From Proteromonas lacertae (taxonomy: Eukaryota > Sar > Bigyra > Opalinata > Proteromonadidae), in NCBI GenBank assembly GCA_002245135.1, contig NGBS01001192.1, positions 1 through 64,000 of the forward strand: a stretch of DNA of 64,000 nt, written 5' to 3'. A program made the translations under genes and the position numbers. Each line of letters begins with the position of its first letter. Position 1 is the first letter of the stretch. The notes beneath the pieces are model-generated. The model did no database searches. It saw only the letters and a list, made by a program, of their open reading frames with translations, and was not told the origin of the DNA. Below are positions 10,376 to 22,276 of the stretch, piece after piece.

Positions 10376-11547
10376 TTACATAATTACACATTTAGAAGGA
10401 TAATTAGGTGATTCTATTTTCTTGTTAATACCTATACAGTATATATCATAATTTATATCAGTCAATATATGGCTCAATGGAACCATTCGAATTATTGCTC
10501 TTTGGACTATTAATTTACCTTTTTTATTCTTTATATTCTATTAACAATAATATTATATTATATATATTTACAATATCAATTGTTCCTAGTAACATATTGA
10601 TTGTATCATTGATCATTGGATATAGCGACCATTCAAAATGTTTTATTTTCTTCTCTTGAACATCAATCATTGTTATTCCTTCAGCTTCTTGTACTTTTTC
10701 TGAATCTAATTGAGTTGGATTGATAACTCTGTCACAATTCATTGTATTATATTCTACACATAACTAATAAATAAATAAATAATAATAATAATATATATAT
10801 ACTTCAGTGTATTCTACCATTTTACCTGATCCTACACATCCATTACATATTTTTGTTCCTGTGCCACTACAATCATTGCATCTAATAATAAATAAAATAA
10901 AATAAAAATATTATATATATACATTTTTCTTCCCATTCCCATACATTCTTTGCATTGTTTTGGATCTTCATGATTTATACTACCAACTGGTTGAAATATA
11001 AATTAAATAAACACAAAAAGTTATAAGAATTAAATGATATTTGACAATAACTACATTCATTATAACCATTCTTACACATATAACATATTCTTCTACCATT
11101 TCCACCACAATCTTTACATATTATTTGACTTTCAGTGTGTTCAATACCATGATATTGAGTTGTTTCATCAAACATATTTGGATAGTCAACTTGAATATCA
11201 AATGGATCACCGTCATCTTTACCTGGGATTCTACCATCAATCTAAACACATTACACATATTAGTAATATACTATTTCACCTTTAAATGGTTTTTGTTTTC
11301 TTACAAACTTCCTTGTTTCATAATAACTCTTAACACTAATATGATAACAGTTAACATTCTCAAATTTGGATGTGTTAATGTCAAGTGCCTTTTTCTTTTT
11401 CCAAAGCCATTTCTTTTCTACATAACTACGAAACATTCTCTTAAGTTCGTCTTCATTCACCTTTTCATAGTCAAAATCAGGTGGATTGGTCATATAATAG
11501 TGGCTAGGATCATTTGCTGGAACTACGCCTGTAAAATTAATACTCAT
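10376..11547 (-). CDS. SSUH2: SSUH2-like CxxCxGxG protein (copy 2)
   Basis: Tandem paralogue of 8893-10140 with the same exon order. I take ATG 11547 as the start, because the ORF otherwise opens at a TTG. The N-terminal segment contains YVEKKWLWKKKK. The cysteine domain reads CKDCGGNGRRICYMC, CSYC, CKECMGMGRKIC, CNDCSGTGTKICNGC. The C-terminal part includes IKHFEWSLYPMINDTI and ends IESPNYPSKCVIM. Introns are 30-41 nt, starting GTATA or GTAAA and ending TAG, apart from the ATATC junction at 10991-11040. The spacing and shared structure show a tandem duplication. The cell biology of the family is unsettled, so no function beyond zinc binding by the cysteine motifs is claimed. Confidence 0.72.
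10991..11040 (-). other. Atypical exon junction (candidate ATATC intron) in SSUH2 copy 2
   Basis: 50 nt starting ATATCATTTAATTC lie between SYCQ and the frame resuming at PVGSINHEDPKQC. Removing 50 nt here and 53 nt in copy 1 preserves both cysteine frames (both lengths are 2 modulo 3), so the junction is conserved between paralogues. Confidence 0.45.
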
Positions 11548-11742
11548 GATCAAGTAATTTTGAAAAACTGAATTTCAGCTTGATTATTGTTTGTATCTCA
11601 TATTTAAAAAATAAACAGATTAAGAACAAACATAACAAATAAATCTGTCTTTTTAATTTATAGTGTAATAATATACCAAATACAACAAATATAAAATTAT
11701 AAATGAAATGATATTTACAAACTACTATAATATTATGTATTA

Positions 11743-13097
11743 TCATACATTACACTGTCCAGGCAATAATATTGTCTTATTACTATTAGGAGTTGTACTA
11801 CTTCCTCCATTCGTATTACCTATTGGGAGTTGAATACTTTCTATCACTTTCATTATCAGAATAAGAAGGGAAAAAAACATACGATTTATTAATCGCATTT
11901 GGAAATGTATTTGGAGCTTCTGTATAATTATTATTATTTTGATTATTATAATTGTTGTTATTATTATATGATGGACCAGTAATACTATATACATTATTAT
12001 TCTTATCAATTTCTACAGCATTTACACTTCTGGTTGAAACAGGCAAATTTGCTAATTGAAAATGTGATTTTCTTGGACAATTGATCGATTTCTCTTTATG
12101 AAATGACGCAGGCTTGATGGTTCGACCACTTTCAATAATTAGTTGATTAACTCTCGGAATACTTCTTCTATCTCTCTTTAAGGATGGGCAATATAATTGA
12201 CATAATTTAAATAAATAAATATCTAACTGTTCACTTACACTACAACTACCGTCATCCATTAATTTATAATTATAAAAATAGGGATGATATGACTTATTAA
12301 AATGTGATAATAATCTTAACCAACAACTATCATGAGTAGGAGGAGAAGCTGTAGAAGAAGCCACTGAATCCACTTTATCTGCCAATTTGTAATGATCAAC
12401 ACGTTTTTCAATTCTTTTACAGGTAGACTCTGATAGAAATACTCTTCGGTAATATTTCCGTGTTTTTATTAGTGGATTGAGTATATTTTCATCTCTTTTG
12501 ATTAATTGAATAAATTCACTGAATATAATGGTTTCGTCGTTGTTTTTATCAAATTCTTTAAAATTTACTTTTATTTCATCGATTGAACATGTAGAACCTA
12601 ATCTAGAACAGATTGTACAGACATTCGTCTATTAATAATAAATAAATATATAATTATTATACAAATGATATTTTGAAAAAAGGATTAATTTGGCAAGCTG
12701 CTATTATAACTACAAAAATTAATTTGATTATGTTATACTTTTTGTCAGTTCATCAAATTCTAGAAGTGAAATCGTTACTACTACCCAGAAGAAATCTGGA
12801 AATGATAAATCATATGCTACAAATTAACAAATACAAGGAAATACGATATCGGGTTATTAGTATGGAAGTAACATCTTCCACTGGTTCTAATATGTGTAAT
12901 AACCTCTTCTTTAGGATCTTTCCTCTATCACAGTATATAAAAAAGTAAAATACTTCTTTGGACTAAAGGACATGAATATTTTGTATAATTTATTTACTTC
13001 TCTATTATTAACTACGAGAAAAATTGTATCAAAATATACAATAGAGATATTGAGCCAAAAATAGAGCATCACCCCCTAATAACATCTGTGCATCCAT
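11743..13097 (-). CDS. EF-hand protein with Asn-rich tail (copy 2)
   Basis: Start ATG 13097. Four upstream exons join through introns of 28-34 nt. Key stretches are LFLAQYLY, DLSFPDFFWVVVTI and a canonical EF-hand loop DKNNDETIIFSE (ligands D1, N3, D5, E12), flanked by helices. It parallels copy 1 at 7199-8778 exon by exon, but copy 1 has a degenerate loop. The tail is Asn/Tyr-rich. The conserved final segment ILLPGQCNV lies in a different frame from the upstream part, so a one-base frameshift (or an unrecognised intron) is needed between about 11815 and 11890, where a T7 run occurs. The product probably binds calcium. It is convergent with copy 1 across the SSUH2 pair. Confidence 0.68.
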
Positions 13098-13299
13098 GTT
13101 AACTATTTATATAATTAATTGAGGTATAATGTAGAAAGAATTAATGAGCGAATCATTAGCTACTGATGATATAACGTTATATTAAATGTAATTTTGTCCG
13201 TTTTATTATATAATATTGATTTTCTCATTTTTTGATTTCCCACAATAGAGAATGGTAAAAATAAATATTAAAAATTATATGTAATACAAATGTCTCTCT

Positions 13300-13995
13300 C
13301 TATATATGACTATGATCAAAGAATCCAGCAGTTACAGATCTTTTAGCAAATTCTTTATCATCATAATAAGACTGATCATTACATCTGTATCCAAAATCAG
13401 TAGACATTGGCGCATACATAGGATTTATTCTCTTATCTCCTGTATGATCGTGTTTACAGTAATACATTTCTCTATGACATTTTTGACAATATTTAGTTTG
13501 TTTCTCTTTACCATAATCATACACAAAATCATCTGGTGGATGTTGCTGAAGTGTATGTGTCATTGTTTTATAATCTTCTGGCAAACGGCCAGTAGCTCTT
13601 GCTTGATCAATATCCATTTTGCCTTCTATTTTCATATGTTCACGATATCGCTCTGTTGGGATTTGCATTGTGAATTCACTCTTCTTAGCTGCATCGTGAG
13701 AACCAAAACCTAATTTTCTGTCTTTTAATGGCTGTTCCTTTATGAATACTATAACAAATAGACATAATAATCAATACACAAAGTATCATTGTATTTATCT
13801 GGTTCATAAGTGGTTTTAGAGAAATAAACCCCAACACGAGCAGGATTTGTTTGGAAATTTTTGCCATGTTCTCTTCCATCAATAGCTATTCCGAATTAAT
13901 TGATACTAAGTTATACGTTTCTTTTTATCATATGGATCGCCAACACCTATATATCCACATGGTTTAGCAGGTATAAGTTCGTGTGTAATATACAT
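13300..13995 (-). CDS. Probable ciliary/axonemal protein
   Basis: Three exons, start ATG 13993-13995, introns of about 29-32 nt (GTATAAC... and GTATTG...). The N-terminus reads LIPAKPCGYIGVGDPYDKKK, then GREHGKNFQTNPARVGVYF, then KLGFGSHDAAKKSEFT, IPTERYREHMK and a C-terminal CQKCHREMYYC motif. This style (a short glycine/proline opening, the GK.F.TNP and FGS.DA motifs, about 200 residues, no catalytic domain) is typical of small proteins of motile cilia, including microtubule inner proteins. I cannot assign a named orthologue with certainty. If correct, the host is flagellated. The CxxC...C.H arrangement could bind zinc. Confidence 0.6.
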
Positions 13996-14191
13996 TTATA
14001 ATGAAATAAACAGCCAAATTAAAAACCAAAAAAACGTTTTATGTGAAACGAATATATATTTTGAACATAATGAGACAAACCATACTCTCAAACTACTTCA
14101 ATTTTCTTCTTATACACAAACAACTAGAACATTTTTATAATTCATTTTTATTTATTTGTTTTTGATATATCTATATTTATTTATATTAATT

Positions 14192-15668
14192 CTATTTACC
14201 AGCCTCACCATACTCTTTAGTCCATTTTTCAAATTTCTCTAACACTGCTTCACTTACAGTCTTTTTTATTTTTGTCAAACTACTATTAAAGTCTTCAATA
14301 CACATTGGTTTTAGATAAATACATCCTTGTGGTATGTCATAAATTGTTAATTTCACAGCTCCTGCTGTATCTCTTGTAGCAGGTGTATATTTCATAGAAC
14401 CACCAACTTGAATAGGACTAAAGTATTCAGCACTTTGTGCATCTCTCAAAGGTAACATTTTAGCATCATTAATTAAATTGCTTATATCACTACCAGAAAA
14501 TCCTTCAGTCCTTTTACTCAACTGTACGATATTCTCTTCTGTTAAAACATTGTCAGGCACTTTTCTCAATTCGATTTTAAACAATTCAGTTCGAGCTTCT
14601 TCATCAGGTAGTGGAATATAAACTCTCTTTTGAAATCTTCTTAAAATAGCATCATCTAAACTCCAAGGCATATTCGTAGCACCTAATACCAAAACATCGT
14701 TCGAATTCTTCGTTCCAACACCATCCATCTGTACCAAAAACTCATTCACCACTTGCTTCATTGCAGAGGACTGTCCAGATTCTTCTCTATTGGATAATAA
14801 CGAATCTATCTCATCTACAAACACTATGGCAGGACTGTGGCTTCTTGCTACTCTAAATAGACTTGTAATCATTTTAGCACTCTCACCAACATATTTATTA
14901 ACAATATCACTGGCTGATATTCTAAAAAAGTTAGATTTCATCTCTCCAGCACATGCTTCAGCTAAATATGACTTACCAGTACCAGGAGGTCCATACATTA
15001 ATATTCCTTTCCATGGAATTATATTCTTTTGTTGAAATAATTCGGGGTGAAAAAATGGTAACATTATTGTACTTTTCAAAGTCATTTTTGCATTATTTAA
15101 ACCAGCTACATCTGATAATCGAGTAGCTACATCTTTAATAATACAAGCCAATATTTGATTCTGTCTGGAATCTTCTTCTTTATCACCTGTATTAGCAACT
15201 GGCAAAGATTCTTTTTGAACTGCTGATCCACTGTTCGATAATGAAGGTGTTTGCTGTTGGTTTGATAACGGTAGATCAGTTGATGGTTGTTGGTAAGGAT
15301 TGTATTGTTGTTGCTGCTGCTGTTGTTGTTGAGGGTGGTTGATAAGGATTCATTGTTGGCTGCTGTTGAGATTGCAGTGGTTGTTGATTAGAAGTCATTG
15401 GTAAATCGACACCTCCTATTGAATTTGCTCCTATTGTATTCATTTGCTTTTGTGTTGGCATCTTCTTAAGTGCTTCTATTCTATCCATAAATGATATTAA
15501 TCTTGCTTTAAAATCATTTTGCTCTGCTGGTGGAACGCTGCCTTGCTTCATCATGGCCATCATCACTTCCACAAGAGCAATATAATTATCTTTCGCTCTA
15601 CTATACATCCCTTTGGTATCTAACTCGACAGCTTCTGCTGCCATCCTTCTAACTTGATCCATACTCAT
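14192..15668 (-). CDS. VPS4: VPS4 AAA ATPase (ESCRT-III disassembly)
   Basis: Hexameric AAA ATPase that takes apart ESCRT-III polymers in multivesicular-body formation, cytokinesis and membrane repair. The N-terminal MIT domain covers about residues 1-80 (AAEAVELDTKGMYSRAKDNY). A Gln/Pro-rich linker follows. The AAA module has Walker A GPPGTGKSYLAEA, Walker B IVFVDEID, the sensor region VLVLGATNMPW and an Arg-finger region ILRRFQKRVYIPLP. The C-terminal part has the Vps4 beta/oligomerisation region (GCIYLKPMCIEDF). The linker is interrupted by a one-base frameshift near 15331-15335: the GGG (CCC on the coding strand) makes two frames, and removing one base gives a continuous PPQQQ stretch. 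No intron signal fits there. I treat this as one gene with a probable sequence error. The start ATG is at 15668. Confidence 0.92.
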
Positions 15669-15812
15669 TATTTTCGACTTTTTTTAAAAGACAAAAGAGG
15701 TGGTGCAAAAATTTTCGATATCTTGTGTAAAAAACACCATTTAAAAAATTTCAACAAAAACCCTTCAAAACATCAAAATAATATCATCAGAGAATGATAA
15801 TTCAAGTCAAAT

Positions 15813-17426
15813 TTACTTTTTCTCTTTTAATACATCCTTTGAGACTAAAGCAGCACCTAAACATGGTTTTGTTGCGAATAATCCTTCTTTGATTTGTTCC
15901 TCACCTACCTTATTGTCTTTATAATATTTACCTTCTTTCATCTCTTTCAAGTACTTTTCAGTGTCCTTTTCGTTAATCATCGAGATTGTGCAACCTCCCC
16001 ATCCAGCACCTGTCAATCTTGCACCAATAGCACCAAGTGATTTTTCTTGTTTAACTAAATCATTCAATTCTTTACAAGAACACTCATAATCCTCATTACA
16101 ACTCTATAATGTATAATACAATAGAAATAATATATACACGATGTGATTCATCTAAGATATCACCTAAATCTTTAATCTGATCATCATATTTCTCCTTGTT
16201 ACACACATCAATGAAATCGTACACTCTTTTAGCTTCAGAATATACGTGAATACATCTTTGTCTAATAATATACTCTTTATTCTCTTCAAATACCTTCTTA
16301 GCTGCTGGTCTGGATGGAATCAGTTCTTCTTGACTTAATTTCTCAACTCCAAAGATTTCTTGCAATTCTTCAGTAGTGTATGGTTTATCATGTAATACCT
16401 CTTTACATAAGTCAATCATTTCAGCAAATGACTTTTTGGATTGTTCTTGAACATCTTTTAATTTTTGTAAATTCTTCCAATCATCCAATTTCAAATGTTT
16501 TCCCAAAATTTTGGCACCAAATATTCCTTCTACTACTCTTTTGTTGAATTGTTGTGCTGCTGCTACTGCTTTCTCTGATGATACATAACTATTAGCTACA
16601 ACCCAAGCAATTCCTTCTGGTAATTTAATAATCTTACCATCTAAAGGGAAGAATGTGATATGAATTGCACAATTTGTTAAACCGAAGCAGGAAATAGATT
16701 GATCCATACCTCCTCCCATCGTACCAATGTAAAATCTACAACATTATATAATTAACATATAAAAATACTCAGCTACTCTACATAATTCACCTAATTCTTT
16801 TCTAGTCAATGTTATATTATAACATTTTGAGAAAGCTAAAGCACTAGCAACAACTAATGAAGATGAAGATGATAAACCAGCAGCTACAGGAACTTTACCA
16901 TCAAATAACATCTTAATTGTCTTGGGAGTGAAGTTGGTATGATCATAAACACCTTTATAACCACATTGAACGTATTTGTACCAGGTGTGCTTTTCCATCA
17001 TAGCAGCTGATCCATCAGAAGTAAATGATCCTTTTTCGAATTTATCTTCCATGTTTGCAACATGCACTTCTTTTGCTTTCTTGTTATTGGTGTAAACTGC
17101 AATAACAAAATCATTTGCAATAGCAATGGGAAGTACACCGTATCTACAGATCAGATATGCTATAAATACCCATGATAATCTATATGTTCACCGATTAAGT
17201 TCACACGACCAGGGGCACGAACTATTGAATATATTAAACAATTATACCATAAAATGAAGGTTCAACTTTGTAAGTTGCAACAAATTTATCATGAATTGCC
17301 TTATATCTTGCTTTCTGTTCTTCTAGGATGGATTTATCATAGATTTCTGCAAGACTAATAATAGAATAACTTGATAAAATTATACTCTTCAACTAAACTG
17401 TAAGGAATATTCACGTTTGAGGTCAT
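15813..17426 (-). CDS. GALK: Galactokinase / GALK2-type GHMP kinase
   Basis: Phosphorylates galactose or N-acetylgalactosamine at C1 with ATP (Leloir entry or amino-sugar salvage). The galactokinase signature is GRVNLIGEHIDYHGYGVLP. The GHMP motif 2 is PVAAGLSSSSSLVVASALAF, with RVAEYFIGTMGGGMDQSISC around the catalytic Asp, and motif 3 near the C-terminus is GARLTGAGWGGCTISM. The size matches the 450-500 residue GALK2 class. Start ATG 17426 (MTSNVNIPYSLVEE) opens into at least five introns of 26-34 nt, each GTAT...TAG, and all junctions keep frame. The N-terminal IYDKSILEEQKARY region is GALK2-like. Substrate preference (galactose or GalNAc) cannot be told from sequence by eye. Confidence 0.92.
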
Positions 17427-17626
17427 TTTCTAAAATCAAAGATGATATTCAAGCTTTTAGTTTGAGAATGTTTTTATCTATTGTTTTTTCTCAGTAACTA
17501 TAGAGAATTATGTAGAAATAAAATAATGTAACAATTCACAAAATATTGAGCATGTTATAAACAAGATAATAACAAAATAATATTAAATAATTAAATACAC
17601 TTCAAATAATATCAATTGTGAAAACC

Positions 17627-17781
17627 TTAATCATCCTCATATCGATATTCATTGAATAATTCTTCATATCCAAGTTTTATTAACTGTCTTTTAATTATTT
17701 TCTTTTCTCTCTTTTCTCTTCAACAGTAAGATATTTAATATTGCTGGTCAATTCATGAATAAACTTTGGTTCTAATAGCAT
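17627..17781 (-). CDS. Small lysine/glutamate-rich protein, frameshifted
   Basis: From ATG 17781 the frame reads MLLEPKFIHELTSNIKYLTV, then a charged helix. One base is out of phase in the A/G-rich stretch near 17705, after which the other frame continues as IIKRQLIKLGYEELFNEYRY and ends EDD-stop. Joined, it is a helical peptide of about 50 residues. No family is recognised. The two halves read well as one small protein with a single indel. Confidence 0.35.
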
Positions 17782-18725
17782 TTATCATAAGTTTTAGAAA
17801 TTTGATAATTATAAAAAATATAGTCGTTATTACATTACAAAAGTCAAATTTGTAAATTAATGTAAATTTATTTTTAGTGTAAAAACCATCATAATTATAT
17901 AATAATGTGTAACAGTAACTGTAAAATGATAAGAAGTAAGAATGTTGTTATAGTTTTAAAAAGCATCATATCAAATATTACTTGTTATTCTTAGTTAATT
18001 TTATTAAAAATAAGTTAATAATATGATTTAGCAAGGTAATTAAAGATATAGCATATTTTTATTTATGAAATTTTGTAGTATGGGAGAAGAATAAGGTCAA
18101 ATCCGTTTGATAAAATTGGTAGCATTATAAACATTAATATGTCATGGTATGAAATATCGATGAATATTATGATTTCAATAAAATAGAAACTTCTATAATG
18201 CCCAAATTTGATTGGATAATCCTGTAATTCCATACTATCTATCACAAAATATCAAAAAATTATCCACAAGTTCTATCCTTTACTAATTCTTTCAATTAAG
18301 TGTATTAAAGCTATTTTATCGTTTTTTTATGTGTTTTATCTTTGGAAACTCAAGCAGTCCAAAGTCATCATTTACAGATACAAAGTATAAGGTGAACAAT
18401 TTATAAAAGGTAAACTGTGGTAAAGATGTATGTAATTTTGACCAATTCCACTAATTTGATATTACACAACTTCTAAACCTGATTTTATACATTTAAATAT
18501 TATTTTAGCAATTTATCGCATTTTTTAAAATATATACTTTGCTCAATGGATTTTAGGGAGAAGATTGTGAGTTATTCCACTATACCTTCGTCAGATAATA
18601 TTCTGGAGTATTTTAGTGATGTATTAAAATTAATATATATAAACTTTAGCTGAAAATATTTGGTTTCAATGAATATCCGAAAGTATGCCAATATTTGGGT
18701 ATAAATCACGTTGAAAACGTGGATG
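17782..18725. other. Gene-poor A+T-rich stretch
   Basis: No exon-like frame with family resemblance was found on either strand. Short frames such as 18063-18245 and 18572-18820 on the minus strand lack a plausible start, compositional coding bias or splice partners. Confidence 0.5.
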
Positions 18726-18899
18726 ATGAAGTTGCATTCAATAATATATTGTACTATCACCATATTTTTAATTTCTAGTAATTCATTAAAAGTGAACGAC
18801 ATACCTCCTACTCGTGACATACCTAAGGGATATAAATATTACTATGTACTACCACCAAAAAATCCAAAAGCAAATATTGAGATAGTGTATATAAAATAA
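18726..18899 (+). pseudogene. Short signal-peptide-bearing ORF, possibly truncated
   Basis: From ATG 18726 the product begins MKLHSIIYCTITIFLIS, a convincing signal peptide, then about 40 polar residues including GYKYYYVLPP, and stops. The YYVLPP stretch faintly recalls the YYVYPGKK segment of the surface glycoprotein at 55.4-58.6 kb. It may be the 5' remnant of a surface-protein gene, or exon 1 of one whose later exons I could not find. Confidence 0.3.
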
Positions 18900-20031
18900 C
18901 AATAATAGGATGAAAATAACCTTCCAATTGTTGTCATTAACCTTGTAAATCCATATATAGCAGGTGTATATCCTTTTAAGTTGATAAAAATCATGATATT
19001 TGGAGTATATCAGAAATATCATGATTATGTCATAAATAAGCGTATTTAGAGCGTTATTATGTGATAATGGTATAAAAATAGAATGACTGACGTAACTGGC
19101 GAAATGAAAGTCTATAAAATAGTGTACTTAAGAAATATACTTTTTATATCTTATATCAGTTTAAATAAAATTCATTACAAAATAATATTAATAAGGATAA
19201 AAATTTTAATGTTCGAATATCAAATGCTAATGTACATTCTGTTAAGGATAATTGTCAAAATTTTACAGTTACTTATATTATTAATATAATTCAGATCTAA
19301 AATATATATTATATTTATCCAGATATATTATATAAAAACAACAATTTTCAGGTTGTTCTACAAAGATTTTTGTTAATTGTGTTACTAATTGTGAAGATAA
19401 CCCTTGAGAAGATGTTTAATCATGTACATAATATCATATATGGAGTAAATTTACTGGATTTACGGTGTAAAATATATAAATAAAAGCTGGTGTAAATTTA
19501 ATCAGACTAAACAACAACTTATTTTTCAAATTATTTATTTTCCTTTATTGATTGTTTGTGATTGAGATGGAGGATATAATGCTGGATATGTTATTAAATT
19601 GCAGTACATTATATATTTATTATCTAACTTCGATAATCATTTGTATATTATTTTTGGATTTCAAAAAATGAAATTAATCATTCATCATTACTGCATAATT
19701 AACATATGTAGATGGTTTACATAATATTACAAAGGTTATTAGAGTGTGATTAAGAGATGCTATACATTTTATAAAAGAAAAAATGTTTAAATCAAAATAT
19801 CTTATTTAACTTATAGCTACATATCGGTAGTCTTTAATTTAATGAATGTTTTAAGAATTAATGAAATAAACTACCACAACGCCTATATTCTATAGAATTA
19901 TGTTAAAAACATTCATGACATTTCAAAAAACACTAAAACAAAAACAAAAAACAAAACAGAAACAGTGTTTAATCAAAAAATTAACAAAACAAAAACAGTT
20001 CAAAATAAAAACGACATTTCAAAAAATCATA
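18900..20031. other. Gene-poor A+T-rich stretch
   Basis: No supported gene. A 68-codon frame at 19083-19289 starts like a protein (MTDVTGEMKVYKIV) but turns into an Ile/Leu-rich string without partners. The direct CAAAAAC repeats near 19930-20000 precede the gene at 20032. Confidence 0.45.
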
Positions 20032-20816
20032 ATGAATAAGATTCTTATTGCTTCCTGTTGTATGATTCTAAAATTTTATTTATAGTGATCTTCTTTATAT
20101 GCGCAGTTGAATGTAAAGAAGAAAAGAGTATATTTTGTTAATTTTACTTGATAGAATACCAGAACGAGAAAGACAACATAAAATTGTTGAACGATTACCC
20201 TAAAGAAAAGAGTTATCCATTAAATAATGGAGAAGGAGCAGTATTTACATTCTATGGAAATGTAACTGAAGAAGGTGTAATATATCACTGTGAATCAGGA
20301 AATGCTTACTTTGAAAATAAAGTAATTAATCATACCTCAAAAGAATATGAAAGATTTCACATTGTTTATAGACAAGTTTATAATGTATCAAGAACAAAGT
20401 TCGAAAATTACACATATTATGAAGGAGAGGGATGTGTTATTGATGAATCATCTTCATATGTGTGGTTTGACAATAAAGAAGCTGTTACTAGATTACCTAA
20501 AGAAATAAGAGATTGTGGATTAGAACCAGCTCAATACGACTTTATTCAATTAAAGAATAGATGTAATTATAGAGTAGAATGCAAATCTGATAATATTTAT
20601 TTTTTCAAAATTGCTGATAATGCTATTACAGCATATTTAACTAATGATACAGAAGAAATACAAATTCGTAACTTAGATAAATTTGAAAGGTATAGTGCTA
20701 GATCATACTCTGATGTACAAGCTATAATAAATTTCTTATCTGGTCCAAGTTCTTCAGTTATGATAATTCCATCATTTGTGATGATTATTGGATTGCTATT
20801 ATTAATAGTAATATAG
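20032..20816 (+). CDS. Small secreted glycoprotein with C-terminal membrane anchor
   Basis: Start ATG 20032. Two introns (GTATGATTC...TTATAG and GTATATTTTG...TGATAG, 26-27 nt) connect a signal peptide (MNKILIASCLIFFICAVEC) to the main exon at 20148. The mature part of about 200 residues has several N-glycosylation sequons (for example NVS, NYT), paired cysteines and an extracellular beta-rich look. It ends in a hydrophobic tail (FVMIIGLLLLIVI), either a transmembrane anchor without cytosolic part or a GPI signal. No domain is recognised. The layout is shared with the proteins at 4504-6342 and 55357-58552, so it is probably a cell-surface protein. Confidence 0.65.
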
Positions 20817-21241
20817 AATGTTATACATGATAAATTGATAATCATATTCCCCTATATATAATTTGTTTTTATAGATTTCTTAACACTATTCACTAACCAA
20901 CTGTACTTTTGAGTAATTAAAACATTATTTTGTAATAATATCCAAGTTCATAATCTATGCACTGCTTAAAACCGCTGATAATCGAAATTCAAAATAATAT
21001 TGCAGAAAAGAATATATTTTAGGAATTGCCATATTATAATGTTCAATTTTATCGTAATTTTAAGAAATATAAGTATAGTGTATATGTTTATTGTAGATAT
21101 TTATTCATAAAATAGGTAAAAGACTATATTCTCATTCTTACTAATTTAACTATGAATTATATATAAACCAAACACAACAAATAGCATATCCCCAACTTCT
21201 GTTGATTTATTTCATCAACAAAATAAAATGCATTTTTAAAT
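20817..21241. other. Intergenic spacer
   Basis: A+T-rich spacer between two convergent genes (surface protein and RPL5). It should contain both 3' ends. No exon or RNA gene was recognised. Confidence 0.5.
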
Positions 21242-22276
21242 CTACTTAGCAGCAACTTCAGTTCTCTTTTGGTATGAAGCCTTCTTTTGTTTAATACGAT
21301 CATTGAATTGGGCAGCAGATTTCTTTGGTTTGTTGGCAAATTTAGCATTTTTGTAATCTTTAACAGCCTTTGGTTTAACAGATGGGTCTTTTCTTATAGC
21401 TTCATGTACCTTGGTGTATAAAGCTTCTAATCCATCAGCTTTAATTCCGTTCTTAATGTAATCAGCAAATAATTTATTGTATTTATCTTTATCTTCTTTT
21501 TCTAATGCTTTCATGTATTTACTGATGTTCTTACCAAAGATCTTTTCTCTGTGAATCTTAGGATCATAAGACTTAGATTCTGAATTATAACCTGGGAATC
21601 TCTTTTCGCTATGTGGAATATTTAAACCACCATCTACTGCACCTTTCAATGCACCAAAGATTCTGCAACCTGTTGTTGTTCTTCTGATACCTACATCTAA
21701 ACTACATTTGAATGGTCTTTTGTTTTCATCAACTTTTGGTACGAAATAAGTTACTTTGTTTTCTACTGTCTTGGCAATTTCACCTGTTACTTTGGTTACA
21801 CCTGGGTAGATTTTATCTAAACCTAATTTTGTCAATAATCTTCTGGCAACTAATAAACCAGTACAGTAACATGCTGGGTAGTTCTTTAAACCTACACTTA
21901 ATCCATATCTTGGTAATTCAGAACTGTAAGCACTGGCTAACACTCTATCACATTGTAAATCACTGTAGACGATTTGACAAATGCAGGTTGTATCAGTTAA
22001 ACGAACAACAAGACGATATTTGTGAGAATTGTACTTGTTCTTAGCTTGGACGATCAATCTCTTTCTGGCATAATAATCGGTTTTGCATTCACGTCTTCTT
22101 CTGAATTGTGTTTGGAAACGTTTGAAATAAGCCTTATTCTTGACTACTTTAACGAATGTCTATGATTTATAACAATAAGAACAATATATAGGTATATGAA
22201 TAGAGCAATGCATCAATACAGTATTGATAGATGTAACAGAAACAAAATAAGTATCAGTAGATCATATATATACCAT
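21242..22276 (-). CDS. RPL5: Ribosomal protein uL18 (L5)
   Basis: Large-subunit protein that binds 5S rRNA with uL5 in the central protuberance. It is recognised from [90 protein letters not shown] and FPGY. Length is near 300 residues, as expected. ATG is at 22274-22276 and is followed at once by a 113-nt intron (22161-22273), after which the protein continues [12 protein letters not shown]. That intron is three to four times longer than the usual 26-40 nt here. The protein is unusually cysteine-rich for the family (for example CICQ, CYC). It is divergent from RPL14 with only 116 bp between the ATGs. Confidence 0.95.
22161..22273 (-). other. Long first intron of RPL5
   Basis: 113 nt directly after the initiator ATG, GTATATATATGATC at the donor and AAATCATAG at the acceptor. 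Ribosomal protein introns often host small nucleolar RNAs. I see isolated TGATG- and CTGA-like strings but no clear box C/D pair. Confidence 0.6.

Noticed and set aside
12673-12948. Plus-strand ORF starting MKKGLIWQAAIITTKINL
   Set aside because: It overlaps four minus-strand exons of the second EF-hand gene that agree exon by exon with the first copy.
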